The notes beneath the pieces were generated by a model. It saw nothing but the letters and a program-made list of their open reading frames with translations, was not told the DNA's origin and made no database searches. Of a stretch of 37,094 bases of DNA, positions 14,333 through 23,582 are shown one piece after another; within the stretch, counting starts at the first letter, position 1; each line of letters starts with the position of its first letter. Both the position numbers and the translations under genes were made by a program. Where the stretch lies: IMG/VR virus record IMGVR_UViG_3300046471_000237, positions 1 through 37,094 of that record; one strand, written 5' to 3'. The stretch comes from a virus.

Positions 14333-14935
14333 ATGACAGAACCAATGTACCTGTCAAAGAGCGCCTTCGCGGCTCGGATCGGCAGGGCGCCCAGCTACAT
14401 CACCTGGTTGAAAAACAACAACCGCTTGGTGCTGAGCGCTGACGGTAAACAGGTCGATGTCACGGCCAGCGAAGCGTTGATTCGCGACACCGCTGACCCG
14501 AGCAAGACCGCTGTCGCTGACCGCCACCACCAGGATCGGCTCCAGCGTGACGTTTACAGTCAGCTATCCAGCCAGATCGAGCCGACTTCAACGGCTGCGC
14601 CGCCGCTCGCGATCACCCCTGCGGGACAGCTACCCGATTTCCAGAAAGCCCGCGCATTGCGCGAGCACAACCTGGCACAGCTCGCCGAGATCGAGTTGCA
14701 CAAGGCCAAGGGCTCTCTAGTGGCCATGGCGGCGGTTCGGACCGGCGCCTACAACGCCGGTCGCATGCTGCGCGATCAACTGTTAGGTATGCCGCCGCAA
14801 CTGGCGCCCGAACTGGCGTCGATGACGGACCCTTGGGAAATCGAAAAGCACCTCACGGCGGCGATCCGCCGCTCGCTGGAAGACGCCGAACGCATGTCTT
14901 TAGCAGACCTTGAACACGCACTGACCACGAGTTAA
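14333..14935 (+). CDS. Terminase small subunit (Nu1-like)
   Basis: This 200-residue DNA-recognition subunit of the packaging motor has an N-terminal helix-turn-helix (SKSAFAARIGRAPSYITWLK, residues 8-27), a linker with low-complexity Pro/Ala, and a helical C-half that should contact the large subunit. A strong AAGGAGGG precedes the ATG. Candidate binding repeats lie directly upstream. It is followed five bases later by the gpA-type large subunit. Confidence 0.9.
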   Translation: MTEPMYLSKSAFAARIGRAPSYITWLKNNNRLVLSADGKQVDVTASEALIRDTADPSKTAVADRHHQDRLQRDVYSQLSSQIEPTSTAAPPLAITPAGQLPDFQKARALREHNLAQLAEIELHKAKGSLVAMAAVRTGAYNAGRMLRDQLLGMPPQLAPELASMTDPWEIEKHLTAAIRRSLEDAERMSLADLEHALTTS

Positions 14936-14939
14936 GCCC

Positions 14940-16955
14940 ATGCCCACGGAAATTCCTGACGGTGCAGAGGTGTACCGCGAGGCGTATTTCCGTGGGCTAC
15001 GGCCCGACCCGGATGTCTGGATCGATCAGTGGGCCGATGAGTACATGCGGATTCCGCGTGATACCGGCGCCGCTGAGCCGGGCCAGTACCGCACCTCGCG
15101 TACACCGTATGCTCGCGAGCCGATGCGTTGTTTGTCGCCGGCTCACCCCTGTAAGCGCGTGATCACCATGGTCGCCTCGCAGCTGATGAAAACCCAGATC
15201 GGGCTGAACTGGATCGGCGGCCTGATGCACATGGCGCCGTCGAATATCCTGGCGCTGCTGCCAAGCCTGGGTTTGGCCAAACGGGTGTCCTCGCGGATCG
15301 GCAAAACGATCAAAGCGACACCGGTGCTGCGCGAACGTGTAGCCGCCAACCGCTCGCGAGATTCGCGCAACACCATGGACACCAAGGAGTTCGAGGGCGG
15401 TACGTTGTATGTGACCACCGCCGGCTCGGCCGCCAATTTGTCGGAGCTGTCAGCGCGCTACGTGTACGGCGACGAGATCGACCGCTGGGAGGTGGACATC
15501 GGCGAGGAGGGTGACCCTATCGAGCTGGCAGAAACCCGGGGCAGTACCTTTGGCCGCAACGCCAAGTTCTACTTCTCCAGCTCGCCGACGATCAAAGGTG
15601 CCTCGCGAATCTCCGACCTGTTCGATGGCAGCGACCAGCGTCACTACTACGTGCCATGCCCGACGTGTGGGCACATGCAAATCCTTGAGTGGGAGCGGCT
15701 GCATTACTCGCCGGACTTCAGCGTGGTGCACTACCAGTGCGCCGGGCCTGAGTGTGATGTGCTGATCGAGGAGTACCACAAGGGCGAAATGCTCGCCAAC
15801 GGCGAGTGGCGTGCCCATGCCGAAGGCGACGGTGAGACCGTTGGCTTCCACCTCAACGCGTTGTATTCGCCGCTTGGTTGGATGGACTGGAAGTCGCTGG
15901 CCAAGCAATTCGAAAAGGCTAAGAAGGCCCAGGCCAAAGGCGACCTTGAACCAATGCAGGTGTTCTACAACACCCGCCTCGCGAAAGTCTGGGACGCAGC
16001 CCAAGAGCAAACCAAAGCCGATGTGCTGAGACAGCGGGCGCGGCTGGAAGGCTTCACCCTCGGCTCACTGCCGGCGGCGGTGCTGATGATTACCGGCTCC
16101 GTCGACGTCCAGGCCAACCGCCTGGAGTTCATGGCGATGGGGTGGGGCGCCGGCATGGAGCGCTGGGTCGTCGACTACCAAGTAGTCTCGGGTGATCCCG
16201 CAGACGAACGTACCTGGGCGGCCTTGGACGAATTGCTCAAGGCCAAATATCGCCATCCGTGCGGTGTCGGCCTCGGCATTCTCGCGGTGGCCGTCGACTC
16301 CGGTGGTCACCACACCGATGAGGTCTACCAGTTCTGCCGCGTACGCCGCTGGCGGAATGTGTTCGCCATCAAGGGGGCGAGCAAGCCCGGTAAGCCGGTC
16401 ATTGCTCAACGCCCGTCGATGGTCGACGTGACCTGGAAAGGTCAGACCGAACGCAACGGCGCCGAGCTGTGGTTCGTCGGTACCGACACGGCCAAGGACT
16501 GGATCTACAACCGCTACCCGTTCGAATCTGGACCGGGTGCACTGCACTTTGCCAATGACCTGCCGGACGATTTCTTCGACCAGTGCGTCGCGGAGCGCAA
16601 GGTTGCGCGCTACATACGCGGACACAAGCGCATTGAGTGGGTCAAGGGTAAGGCCGAGCGTAACGAAGCACTCGACTTGATGGTGTATTGCCTGGCCATG
16701 GCGCACTACCTGGGTCTCAACCGTTACAAGGAACACGACTGGGAGCGCGTGCGTCAGTCCCTGGCGCAGTCTGGTCTGTTCGACGACGCATTGGGCATCA
16801 AGCCTGTTCAAGGCGAACGTGTCACCGGCCCAGCAACACCGGTTGCTGCACTGCAATCGGCTCCACAACCTACTGCTCCGATCGTGCCATTGCGATCGGC
16901 AGCACCGCCACCTCAACGCCGCAGCTCCACCAGCGGTTATCTGAAGAGACGCTGA
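14940..16955 (+). CDS. Terminase large subunit, lambda gpA family
   Basis: This 671-residue packaging ATPase and cos nuclease has a Walker A-like VASQLMKT at residues 78-85 and a Walker B YVYGDEID at 174-181. A zinc-ribbon (CPTCG with a later CAGPEC) lies near 240-275, and the C-terminal nuclease region includes AVDSGGHHTDEVY. The length is close to lambda gpA (641). It acts with the small subunit at cos. The Pro-rich tail (RSAAPPPQRRS) likely contacts the portal. Confidence 0.96.
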   Translation: MPTEIPDGAEVYREAYFRGLRPDPDVWIDQWADEYMRIPRDTGAAEPGQYRTSRTPYAREPMRCLSPAHPCKRVITMVASQLMKTQIGLNWIGGLMHMAPSNILALLPSLGLAKRVSSRIGKTIKATPVLRERVAANRSRDSRNTMDTKEFEGGTLYVTTAGSAANLSELSARYVYGDEIDRWEVDIGEEGDPIELAETRGSTFGRNAKFYFSSSPTIKGASRISDLFDGSDQRHYYVPCPTCGHMQILEWERLHYSPDFSVVHYQCAGPECDVLIEEYHKGEMLANGEWRAHAEGDGETVGFHLNALYSPLGWMDWKSLAKQFEKAKKAQAKGDLEPMQVFYNTRLAKVWDAAQEQTKADVLRQRARLEGFTLGSLPAAVLMITGSVDVQANRLEFMAMGWGAGMERWVVDYQVVSGDPADERTWAALDELLKAKYRHPCGVGLGILAVAVDSGGHHTDEVYQFCRVRRWRNVFAIKGASKPGKPVIAQRPSMVDVTWKGQTERNGAELWFVGTDTAKDWIYNRYPFESGPGALHFANDLPDDFFDQCVAERKVARYIRGHKRIEWVKGKAERNEALDLMVYCLAMAHYLGLNRYKEHDWERVRQSLAQSGLFDDALGIKPVQGERVTGPATPVAALQSAPQPTAPIVPLRSAAPPPQRRSSTSGYLKRR

Positions 16956-16956
16956 T

Positions 16957-17163
16957 ATGTCCTTTACCCAGAAGCACCTCGACGCGGTTGAGGCGGCCAT
17001 CGCACGTGGTGAAAAAGTCGTGCGCTACACCGACCGTACCGTGGAATACCGCACCATCGACGAACTGCTCAAGGCGCGCGATCAGATCCGCACTTCGCTG
17101 GTCAACTCAGCTGGGCCGCGCTCGCGTGTGGTTCGGTTGACCCACGGAGGCAAAGGAGTCTAA
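16957..17163 (+). CDS. Head completion protein gpW
   Basis: At 68 residues it has the same length as lambda gpW. It is a two-helix protein with a short beta hairpin (KVVRYTDRTVEYRTIDELLKARDQI). It seals the filled head and provides the base for tail joining. It sits between terminase and portal as in lambda, and its TAA overlaps the portal ATG by one base. Confidence 0.93.
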   Translation: MSFTQKHLDAVEAAIARGEKVVRYTDRTVEYRTIDELLKARDQIRTSLVNSAGPRSRVVRLTHGGKGV

Positions 17164-18644
17164 TGGCCCGCCACTATCCGACGCTGACCCGTAATGGATT
17201 CTTGCTGCCGTCGAACATCAAGGCCAGTTACGAAGGCGCCGGAGAGGGTCGCCGATCCACTGGCTGGGATGCTCCCGACAACGGGGTCAACAGCATCAAC
17301 ACTCCGGCACTGCGTAACTTGCGTTCGCGTTCCCGGGCAGCGGTTCGCAATGACCCGTATGCCTTCAACGTGATCGACAAACGCGTCAGTAATTTGATCG
17401 GTACCGGCATCACGCCGAGGCCAAAAACCGACGACGAAGCACTGCGCAAGCTGCTGCAGGAACTCTGGGAAGACTGGGTCGATGAGTCGGACGCCGATGA
17501 GCGTACCGACTTCTATGGTCAGCAAGCGCTGGCGGCTCGCACGGTCGAAACCTCGGGCGAGTGTTTCATCCGGTTGCGGCCGCGGGGCCTGGACGAAGGT
17601 CTCGCGGTACCGCTACAGCTGCAGATACTGGCGCCGGAGTTCGTGCCGCACGACAAATTCGAAACCACCAAAACCGGCAACATCATCCGCGCAGGGATCG
17701 AGTTCACGCCAGATGGCAAGCGGGTGGCGTATTGGATGTACCTGTCGCATCCGCGCGATGCCTCGTCGCTGAACGCAGGTTATAACCAACTGGTGCGAGT
17801 ACCGGCCGCTCAGGTGCTGCACGTCTTCGAACCGGTCGAGCCAGGCCAGCTGCGAGGCGTGCCACGATTGTCGCCGGTGCTGAAGCGCCTGCGCAGTCTT
17901 GATAATTACGACGACGCGGTGCTGTTCCGCCAAGAGGTGGCCAACCTGTTTGCCGGCTTTATTAGTCGACCTGCACCGGACTCAGGCCCCGTGCCAAGGG
18001 ATCCAGTCACCGGCCAACCGCTGAGTTTGGATCGCGACGGCTTCACCCCGATGGTCGCTCTGGAGCCCGGCACCATGCAGGAGCTGGGGCCAGGTGAAGA
18101 GGTCGAGTTCTCCAAACCGCCCGACGCGGGCAACAACTACCCGGACTTCATGCGGCAGCAACTGATGGCCGCAGCGGCGGGGACGGGGACGCCTTACGAG
18201 ATCCTCACCGGCGACATGCGTGAGGTCAACGACAGGGCTCTGCGTGTGGTGCTCAACGAGTTTCGGCGCCGCCTGGAACAACTGCAGTTCGGTGTCTACG
18301 TGCACCAACTTTGCCGCCCGGTGCGGGCGGCCTGGATGGACATGGCCGTCTTGGCTGGTGTCCTGGTGCTGAAGGATTACGCACAGCGTCGACGTGAATA
18401 CCTGCGCACTCGTTGGGTGCCGCAAGGTTGGGCCTACATCCAGCCTGTGCAGGACGTACAGGCGCGGCGGATGGAAGTGCAAGCGGGCTTTGCCTCGCGT
18501 AGCGAGATGGTCCTGCGCACCGGCTACGACGCCGAAACGGTCGACGCGGAAAACGCCGCCGATCTGGCCCGGGCCAAGCGTCTGGGCCTCAACTACACCA
18601 CTCTCGAAACTTTCGTTCCCGTCGACGACAAGGAGCAACCATGA
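17163..18644 (+). CDS. Portal protein, lambda gpB family
   Basis: This 493-residue dodecameric head vertex has the conserved NPL-type start (INTPALRNLRSRSRAAVRNDPYAFNVIDKRVSNLIGTGI), a GTGTPYEILTGDMREVNDRALRVVLNEFRR wing/stem region, and a basic C-terminus. It forms the channel for DNA. Its TGA overlaps the protease start (ATGA). Confidence 0.96.
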   Translation: MARHYPTLTRNGFLLPSNIKASYEGAGEGRRSTGWDAPDNGVNSINTPALRNLRSRSRAAVRNDPYAFNVIDKRVSNLIGTGITPRPKTDDEALRKLLQELWEDWVDESDADERTDFYGQQALAARTVETSGECFIRLRPRGLDEGLAVPLQLQILAPEFVPHDKFETTKTGNIIRAGIEFTPDGKRVAYWMYLSHPRDASSLNAGYNQLVRVPAAQVLHVFEPVEPGQLRGVPRLSPVLKRLRSLDNYDDAVLFRQEVANLFAGFISRPAPDSGPVPRDPVTGQPLSLDRDGFTPMVALEPGTMQELGPGEEVEFSKPPDAGNNYPDFMRQQLMAAAAGTGTPYEILTGDMREVNDRALRVVLNEFRRRLEQLQFGVYVHQLCRPVRAAWMDMAVLAGVLVLKDYAQRRREYLRTRWVPQGWAYIQPVQDVQARRMEVQAGFASRSEMVLRTGYDAETVDAENAADLARAKRLGLNYTTLETFVPVDDKEQP

Positions 18645-19795
18645 GCAAGAAAGCGCGACCGCGCATTTACAACCGCGCTGGTCAGCGGGTGCAGGTCAAA
18701 GACAAAACCTGGTACGCCGTGCATGCCAGCGGCGAAGCCACCGAGCGGGTGATTGAGGTCTTCGTCTACGGCGAAATCGGTGCCTGGGGTGTGACCGCCA
18801 ATCAGTTCGTGCAGGATCTGCGCGCCATGGACGACGGCGTCTCGGAAGTAGTCGCAGCGTTTAACAGCGTCGGCGGTGATCTGTTCGACGGCTTGGCTAT
18901 GCACAACGCTTTGAGGCGCTTGGGCGCGCGGTGTACCGGGCGGATTGATGCCTTGGCCGCCAGTGCGGCCAGCGTGGCGGTGTGCGGCGCACACAAAGTC
19001 GTCATCGCCGAAAGCGCGATATTGATGATCCATAACCCCTGGACCTACGCGGCCGGCGATGCCGAAGACTTCCGCAAGGTGGCCGACGTCCTCGACCAGA
19101 CGATGGAAGCCATCATCGCGGCCTATAAAGCGAAGGCGCCGAACATTGATGAGGTTGAATTACGGCGGCTGGTCGCTGCTGAAACCTGGCTCACTGCGAA
19201 TGAGGCCCTGGACCTGGGCCTTGCCGATGAAATCGGCGATGGGATCAAGGTTAAGGCCTGTCTCGGTCAGGGTGGCGTGTTGCAACGTTACCAGCATGCA
19301 CCGGCTGAGCTGCTGGCCCAGCTCGACGAGCCACCCGAAGCGGACCCGGAACCGGAGGTTGAGAAACCACCGCTGGAACCGCCGGTGGTCGACTCGACCA
19401 AGTTGGCTCTGATGATCACTCAGCGTTGCACCGAGGCGGGGATCAGCAACCTGGTCGAACCGCTGCTCAGTTCGACGAAGCTCGAAAGCGAAGAGATCGT
19501 CCTGGCCGGCCTGGCCCGTGCCAAGACGGTGAACGATCTTTGCGTGGCGGCCCGTTTGCCGGAGTTCAGTGCCGAGTACGTCGCGGCTGGATTGGACGCA
19601 GCGGCAGTGCGGGCGCGTCTGTTCGACAAGATTGTCACCAGCGGCAAAGGCTTCGAAATCGACAACAGCTTGCCGCTGGACAACGACCCGGCGCCGAAGG
19701 TGCTGGCCAAACAAACTGATCCCACCTCGATCTGGGCCGCTCGACAAGCGGCTCACTCTGGCACTGCGCACGGCGCGAAAGGAACAAGACCATGA
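18641..19795 (+). CDS. ClpP-type head maturation protease (lambda gpC-like role)
   Basis: This 384-residue protein has an N-terminal ClpP/S49-like serine protease fold (about 35-215) with FNSVGGD, nucleophile Ser108 in LAASAAS, and His131 in MIHNP. The C-terminal part (Pro/Glu linker, then helices) probably includes the scaffold, as in lambda C/Nu3. It cleaves head proteins during maturation. It overlaps the portal upstream and the decoration gene downstream. Confidence 0.94.
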   Translation: MSKKARPRIYNRAGQRVQVKDKTWYAVHASGEATERVIEVFVYGEIGAWGVTANQFVQDLRAMDDGVSEVVAAFNSVGGDLFDGLAMHNALRRLGARCTGRIDALAASAASVAVCGAHKVVIAESAILMIHNPWTYAAGDAEDFRKVADVLDQTMEAIIAAYKAKAPNIDEVELRRLVAAETWLTANEALDLGLADEIGDGIKVKACLGQGGVLQRYQHAPAELLAQLDEPPEADPEPEVEKPPLEPPVVDSTKLALMITQRCTEAGISNLVEPLLSSTKLESEEIVLAGLARAKTVNDLCVAARLPEFSAEYVAAGLDAAAVRARLFDKIVTSGKGFEIDNSLPLDNDPAPKVLAKQTDPTSIWAARQAAHSGTAHGAKGTRP

Positions 19796-20136
19796 CCATC
19801 AAAAAAGAACCGATCCACGCCGGGGAATTTCTACTGTCCGAAGGGGCAGGGAACATTTCTCGTGAGTCCATCAACGTCGCAGCCGGGCCGGCACTATACC
19901 CGGGCCAGCTCCTCGGCCTGATCACGGCCACCAGCGAATTCGCACCGTACGCTCCGGCTGCCGAAGATGGCAGCGAGACGGCGGTGGCGATTCTCTTCGG
20001 TCCGCTGGGTGAGTCGGATGTGGTGCGCCGTGGTCGCGCCGTCGTGCGGCTGGCTGAAGTCAGCGAAGCGCACCTGACCGGACTCGACGCCGACGCCGAA
20101 AAAGACTTGGCCGCCCATTTCCTGATTGTCCGATAA
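19792..20136 (+). CDS. Head decoration protein, lambda gpD family
   Basis: This 114-residue protein is close to lambda gpD (110). It has the family's ALYPGQLLGLITATSEFAPY and a beta-rich body. Trimers bind the expanded capsid and stabilise it. The start overlaps the protease stop (ATGA). Confidence 0.93.
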   Translation: MTIKKEPIHAGEFLLSEGAGNISRESINVAAGPALYPGQLLGLITATSEFAPYAPAAEDGSETAVAILFGPLGESDVVRRGRAVVRLAEVSEAHLTGLDADAEKDLAAHFLIVR

Positions 20137-20158
20137 GCCGATCAGCCAACTTTATGCA

Positions 20159-20180
20159 CCCCGCCTTGAGCGGGGTTTTT
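20159..20180 (+). terminator. Hairpin with T-run between D and E
   Basis: CCCCGC (20159-20164) and GCGGGG (20170-20175) enclose CTTGA and are followed by TTTTT, then CATTTCTGGAGA leading into the capsid gene. It is a possible partial terminator or RNA-stabilising element inside an operon that must be read through. The same module recurs later in the structural genes. Confidence 0.7.
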
Positions 20181-20198
20181 CATTTCTGGAGAGTACCC

Positions 20199-21194
20199 AT
20201 GGCCGAGATCGCCATTTTTGACGACGAAGCGTTCACCGTTACCGCGCTCACCGCTGCACTCAATGAGCAACCGTACCTGCCGGGCCGCATCAGTGCGCTG
20301 GGTCTGTTTCGCGAGGAAGGGGTCACGACCCTGACCGTGCAGATTGAAAAGGACGGCGACACCCTGGCGCTGGTCCCTGCAGGTGAGCGAGGGAGTTCTG
20401 GCCTGGTGGTAGCGGCCAGCAAGCGCAACCTGATCCCGTTCAACACCGTGCACCTGCCGGAGCGTTTCACCATCAAGGCCGACGAGATCCAGGGCATTCG
20501 CGCCTTCGGAACTCGCACCGAGTTGCAGGCGGTGCAAGACGTGGTCAATGCCCGCCTGGCCAAAGCGCGTCGTCAGCTGGACGCGACGCACGAGTTCCAG
20601 CGCATGGGTGCCCTCAACGGCCTGATCCTCGATGCCGATGGCTCGACCGTGTTGCTGGACCTTTATGATCGCTTCGGCGTGCAGCGTCAGAAGCTGTCCA
20701 TGGGCTTGGCGGACCCAAGCACCGAGCTGCGGGTTCAGTGCGGCGAAGCACTGGATATGCAGGAGGACGCGCTGGGCAGCGTGACCAGTACCGGCTCTCG
20801 CGCCTTCTGCGGTAAGAACTTCTGGAACAAGTTAATCGTTCACAAGGCGGTCAAGGAAACCTACCTCAACAGCCAGCAAGCAGCGGCGTTGCGCGGTGAT
20901 GCACGAGAAAGCTTCGAGTTCGGCGGCATTGTCTGGGAGCGCTACCGGGGCAAAGTCGCCGGGGTGTCTTTCGTCCACGACGACAAGGCGTTGCTGGTCC
21001 CTGAGGGGGTGCCGGATCTGTACATCTCGGTGTTCGCTCCGGCCGATTACATGGAGACGGTCAACACCCAGGGCATTCCGTACTACAGCATGATCGAGCC
21101 ACTGCCGTTCAACAAAGGTATGGCCGGTGAAGCCCAGTCCAACCCGTTGCACCTATGCACTCGACCGCGTGCACAGATCCTCCTGGAGCTCTGA
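20199..21194 (+). CDS. Major capsid protein, lambda gpE family
   Basis: This 331-residue capsid subunit of the HK97 fold is close to lambda gpE (341). It carries LNEQPYLPGRISALGLF near the start, an extended E-loop region and the conserved closing GIPYYSMIEPLPFNKGMAGEAQSNPL. The start at 20199 is preceded by TGGAGA and by an intergenic hairpin; an ORF extension up to 20154 would run through that hairpin. Confidence 0.96.
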   Translation: MAEIAIFDDEAFTVTALTAALNEQPYLPGRISALGLFREEGVTTLTVQIEKDGDTLALVPAGERGSSGLVVAASKRNLIPFNTVHLPERFTIKADEIQGIRAFGTRTELQAVQDVVNARLAKARRQLDATHEFQRMGALNGLILDADGSTVLLDLYDRFGVQRQKLSMGLADPSTELRVQCGEALDMQEDALGSVTSTGSRAFCGKNFWNKLIVHKAVKETYLNSQQAAALRGDARESFEFGGIVWERYRGKVAGVSFVHDDKALLVPEGVPDLYISVFAPADYMETVNTQGIPYYSMIEPLPFNKGMAGEAQSNPLHLCTRPRAQILLEL

Positions 21195-21196
21195 TC

Positions 21197-21517
21197 GTGG
21201 GCTTTCGCGATCTGATCGCCGAGGTTGACGCGGTGGTGTTCGAAACGCTGGGCGATTCCGCACGGATTGAGGGCCGTGATGAGCCAGTCCTCGGCATGTT
21301 CGCAGCACCTTGGTTGCAGCCGAAGTTCGGCAAGCTCAACACCGGATTGCGTGAGCCTCGGTTCGAGATTCGCGTCAGCGATTCGCATGGGCTGGAGCAG
21401 GGCCTGTTGGTCACCATCGATCTGCCGGCATTGGACGGCGGTGGCGAGTACGACCTGCTGCAACTGGAACCGAGTGGCGACGGTCTGGTCGCCTTGATCC
21501 TGAGGATGCGCGCATGA
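21197..21517 (+). CDS. Head-tail joining protein, FII-like
   Basis: This 106-residue protein resembles the lambda gpFII head-tail connector family. The fold is mostly beta (EPVLGMFAAPWLQ, FEIRVSDSHGLEQGLLVTIDLP, YDLLQLEPSGDGLVALILR). The start codon is GTG at 21197 after GGAG. The last 4 bases overlap the gpZ gene (ATGA). Confidence 0.82.
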   Translation: MGFRDLIAEVDAVVFETLGDSARIEGRDEPVLGMFAAPWLQPKFGKLNTGLREPRFEIRVSDSHGLEQGLLVTIDLPALDGGGEYDLLQLEPSGDGLVALILRMRA

Positions 21518-22179
21518 GTGTCGGTAGCTACTTCAAGCCATCGGCTGGTGGCGGGATGCTCTCCATCCAGTCCTCGGCCGCCGATCTACAGGCGTTTCAG
21601 GAGTTTGCCAAGGTCGTTCCCAAAGCAGCTGCCGCGGCTCAACGTCGAGCGATCAATAAAACGTTGGGTTGGCTGCGCACCCACATTGCGCGGGCCGTCA
21701 GCCGGCAAGAACGCATTGCCGTTGCGGCGGTTCGTCAGCGCTTGCGCAGCTACCCGGTCTCCGGCGGGGCCACCAGCGGCAAGTTGTGGTTCGGTCTCAA
21801 CGCGATTGAGTCCAGCCGGATCGGTCGAGCGCGACAGTCTGGCAGCGGTGTGTCGGTCGCGGGGCGGCGTTACCAGGGCGCCTTTCTGAAAAAGGTTTAC
21901 GGCAACAAGCCCGATATCTGGATTCGTACGGCGAGCAAGCATTTCAACGCGGACGATTATCCCGATAGCACGGTGTCGTCGGGTGGCGGCGTCAGTTCGG
22001 GATGGGTCGCAGAAAACGGCGATCGCTTTCCGCTGGCCAAGGCCAAGGTCTCGCTGGAGCAGGCGCGTCCGCACTTCGACACTTGGGTCAAACGCGCTGA
22101 TGCGCGTTTGCTGGAAATCCTGCAGCAGGAGTTCAACTTTGAGCTGCAGAAGTATTTGAAGGGGACGGCCAATGTCTGA
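21514..22179 (+). CDS. Minor tail protein gpZ family
   Basis: This 221-residue protein matches prophage minor tail protein Z. It has an N-terminal helix with FQEFAKVVPKAAAAAQRRAINKTLGWLRTHIAR, then the AGRRYQGAFLKKVYGNKPDIWIRT block. In lambda, Z completes the tail end that binds the head. Here it links a lambda-like head to a contractile tail. It overlaps both neighbours. Confidence 0.85.
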   Translation: MSVGSYFKPSAGGGMLSIQSSAADLQAFQEFAKVVPKAAAAAQRRAINKTLGWLRTHIARAVSRQERIAVAAVRQRLRSYPVSGGATSGKLWFGLNAIESSRIGRARQSGSGVSVAGRRYQGAFLKKVYGNKPDIWIRTASKHFNADDYPDSTVSSGGGVSSGWVAENGDRFPLAKAKVSLEQARPHFDTWVKRADARLLEILQQEFNFELQKYLKGTANV

Positions 22180-22684
22180 CGAGCCTTTTAGTCTTGATCA
22201 GCTCTACCAGGCGATTGAACAGCACCTGCTGAGCAGCCTATCGGGGATAAAAGCGGTGACGGCCTGGCCGAACATCAAGGATCGGATTGCACTGCCGGTG
22301 GTGTTCATTGAAATGGCCGAGTTGGAGCCTGGTAAAGACATTGGCACCGGGGAGACCACCCTGATTTGCAAGTTCGAGGCGCGGATCATCGTCGACCCAA
22401 TCAAGCCTTACCATCATCAGCAGGCCGCGCACCTGGCGGCGCAATTAGCCGTGTTGCTGCGCATGCAAACCTGGGGCATTGCGGTCGAGCCTGCTGAGTT
22501 TGTCCAGGCCATGCAGGATTGGACCAAGCCGGAGCTGGATGGTTACGTGGTCTGGTTGGTGGAATGGACGCACCAAATTTACCTGGGCGTTGAGGAATGG
22601 CCATGGCCGGACGAACCGCCGGGCTCGCTGGTGCTTGATATTGAACCGGGGGATGGGCCTGTTTCGCCGGAGGATCTGCCGTGA
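22172..22684 (+). CDS. Tail completion/terminator-like protein
   Basis: This 170-residue protein has an N-terminal helix (LDQLYQAIEQHLLSSL), a mixed core (LPVVFIEMAELEPG, FEARIIVD) and a WLVEWTHQIYLG end, like the tail completion proteins of several myophages. Its position at the head-tail module junction, before baseplate gene V, suggests a tail terminator. I do not recognise the family with certainty. It overlaps Z by 8 bases and V by 4. Confidence 0.65.
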   Translation: MSDEPFSLDQLYQAIEQHLLSSLSGIKAVTAWPNIKDRIALPVVFIEMAELEPGKDIGTGETTLICKFEARIIVDPIKPYHHQQAAHLAAQLAVLLRMQTWGIAVEPAEFVQAMQDWTKPELDGYVVWLVEWTHQIYLGVEEWPWPDEPPGSLVLDIEPGDGPVSPEDLP

Positions 22685-23286
22685 GCTACGCCACTGCAGA
22701 GCATGACCGCATGATCGCAGCCATGTTGATGCCGTGCGTGGTGGTCGGTGTGGATCTGGCGGCGGGCAAGGTGCGGGTGAGCAATGGCGAATGGACCAGC
22801 GCCTGGGTGCGCTGGCACAGCTTGGCGGCCGGTAAGGCCAGGCACTGGCGAGCGCCGAGCTTGGCCGAGCAGGGGGTGTTGTTCAATCCCAGCGGCCAAG
22901 CGGGCATCGGCACCTTTGTCCCGGGGCTGTACGGTGACGCCGGCGGCCCGCCGGATAACCGCGATCATGTGGAGGTCTGGCGCTTCGACGATGGCGGCTC
23001 GCTGGTCTACGACTGGCAGGCCAAGAGCTACACGATCACCCTGCCCACCGGTACGGTGACGATCAAGGTCGGCAGTGCTGAGGTGGTCGTTACGGATAGC
23101 GCCGTGACGGCCAAGGTCGGCGGCACTGAGGTGGCGCTGACGCCGGGTTCGGCAACGGTCAAAGCAGCGGCCATCAAACTGGTCGGAGCGGTGGCCATCG
23201 ACGGAGCGTTACACGTAACGCAGAACATCACCAGTAACGCTTCGATCATCGACGCCACGGGTAACAGCAACCATCACTCGCACTAA
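22681..23286 (+). CDS. Baseplate spike protein gpV
   Basis: This 201-residue protein is the P2 gpV-type membrane-piercing spike. The N-terminal OB-fold (about 15-110, GKVRVSNGEWTSAWVRWHS...GVLFNPSGQAGIGTFVPGLY) precedes a repetitive beta-helix (VTIKVGSAEVVVTDSAVTAKVGGTEV). The end, TGNSNHHSH, carries the His-x-His tip motif that binds iron in P2 V. The start is GTG in a GTGA overlap. Confidence 0.95.
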   Translation: MSYATAEHDRMIAAMLMPCVVVGVDLAAGKVRVSNGEWTSAWVRWHSLAAGKARHWRAPSLAEQGVLFNPSGQAGIGTFVPGLYGDAGGPPDNRDHVEVWRFDDGGSLVYDWQAKSYTITLPTGTVTIKVGSAEVVVTDSAVTAKVGGTEVALTPGSATVKAAAIKLVGAVAIDGALHVTQNITSNASIIDATGNSNHHSH

Positions 23287-23301
23287 TCACTAACCCATCC
23301 A

Positions 23302-23324
23302 AGCCCGCCCAATGCGGGCTTTTT
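23302..23324 (+). terminator. Hairpin with T-run after V
   Basis: AGCCCGC (23302-23308) and GCGGGCT (23314-23320) enclose CCAAT and are followed by TTTTC, then a TGGAGA ribosome site for the next gene. It is the same module as at 20159. Confidence 0.7.
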
Positions 23325-23340
23325 CATGCCTGGAGAAATC

Positions 23341-23577
23341 ATGGCGAAGACAAACGATGTTCTCAGTATTGAGCAGCCGCAGCCGCAGCCGCAGCCGCAA
23401 CGGGCGGCGGATCTGACGATGAAATTTCGCGACCGGGTGTACACGTCGCGCACCTTGGTCCTTCCCGAATCGGGACGGACGTTGCCGGTAGCCAGAGGCT
23501 GCGTCGAAGTATCTGTTTCAGACGAGCAGGCAGTTAGTTACCTGAAGGCCCATCAAGAGTTCGAACCGCTGGAGTGA
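23341..23577 (+). CDS. Small baseplate-region protein with a PQ repeat
   Basis: This 78-residue hypothetical protein lies between V and W, where P2 has no gene. After a short N-terminus it has PQPQPQPQ encoded by four CAGCCG hexamers, then a beta-rich C-part (FRDRVYTSRTLVLPESGRTLPVARGCVEV). It is preceded by TGGAGA. It could be a small baseplate or spike accessory protein. Confidence 0.8.
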   Translation: MAKTNDVLSIEQPQPQPQPQRAADLTMKFRDRVYTSRTLVLPESGRTLPVARGCVEVSVSDEQAVSYLKAHQEFEPLE

Positions 23578-23582
23578 GTTAG

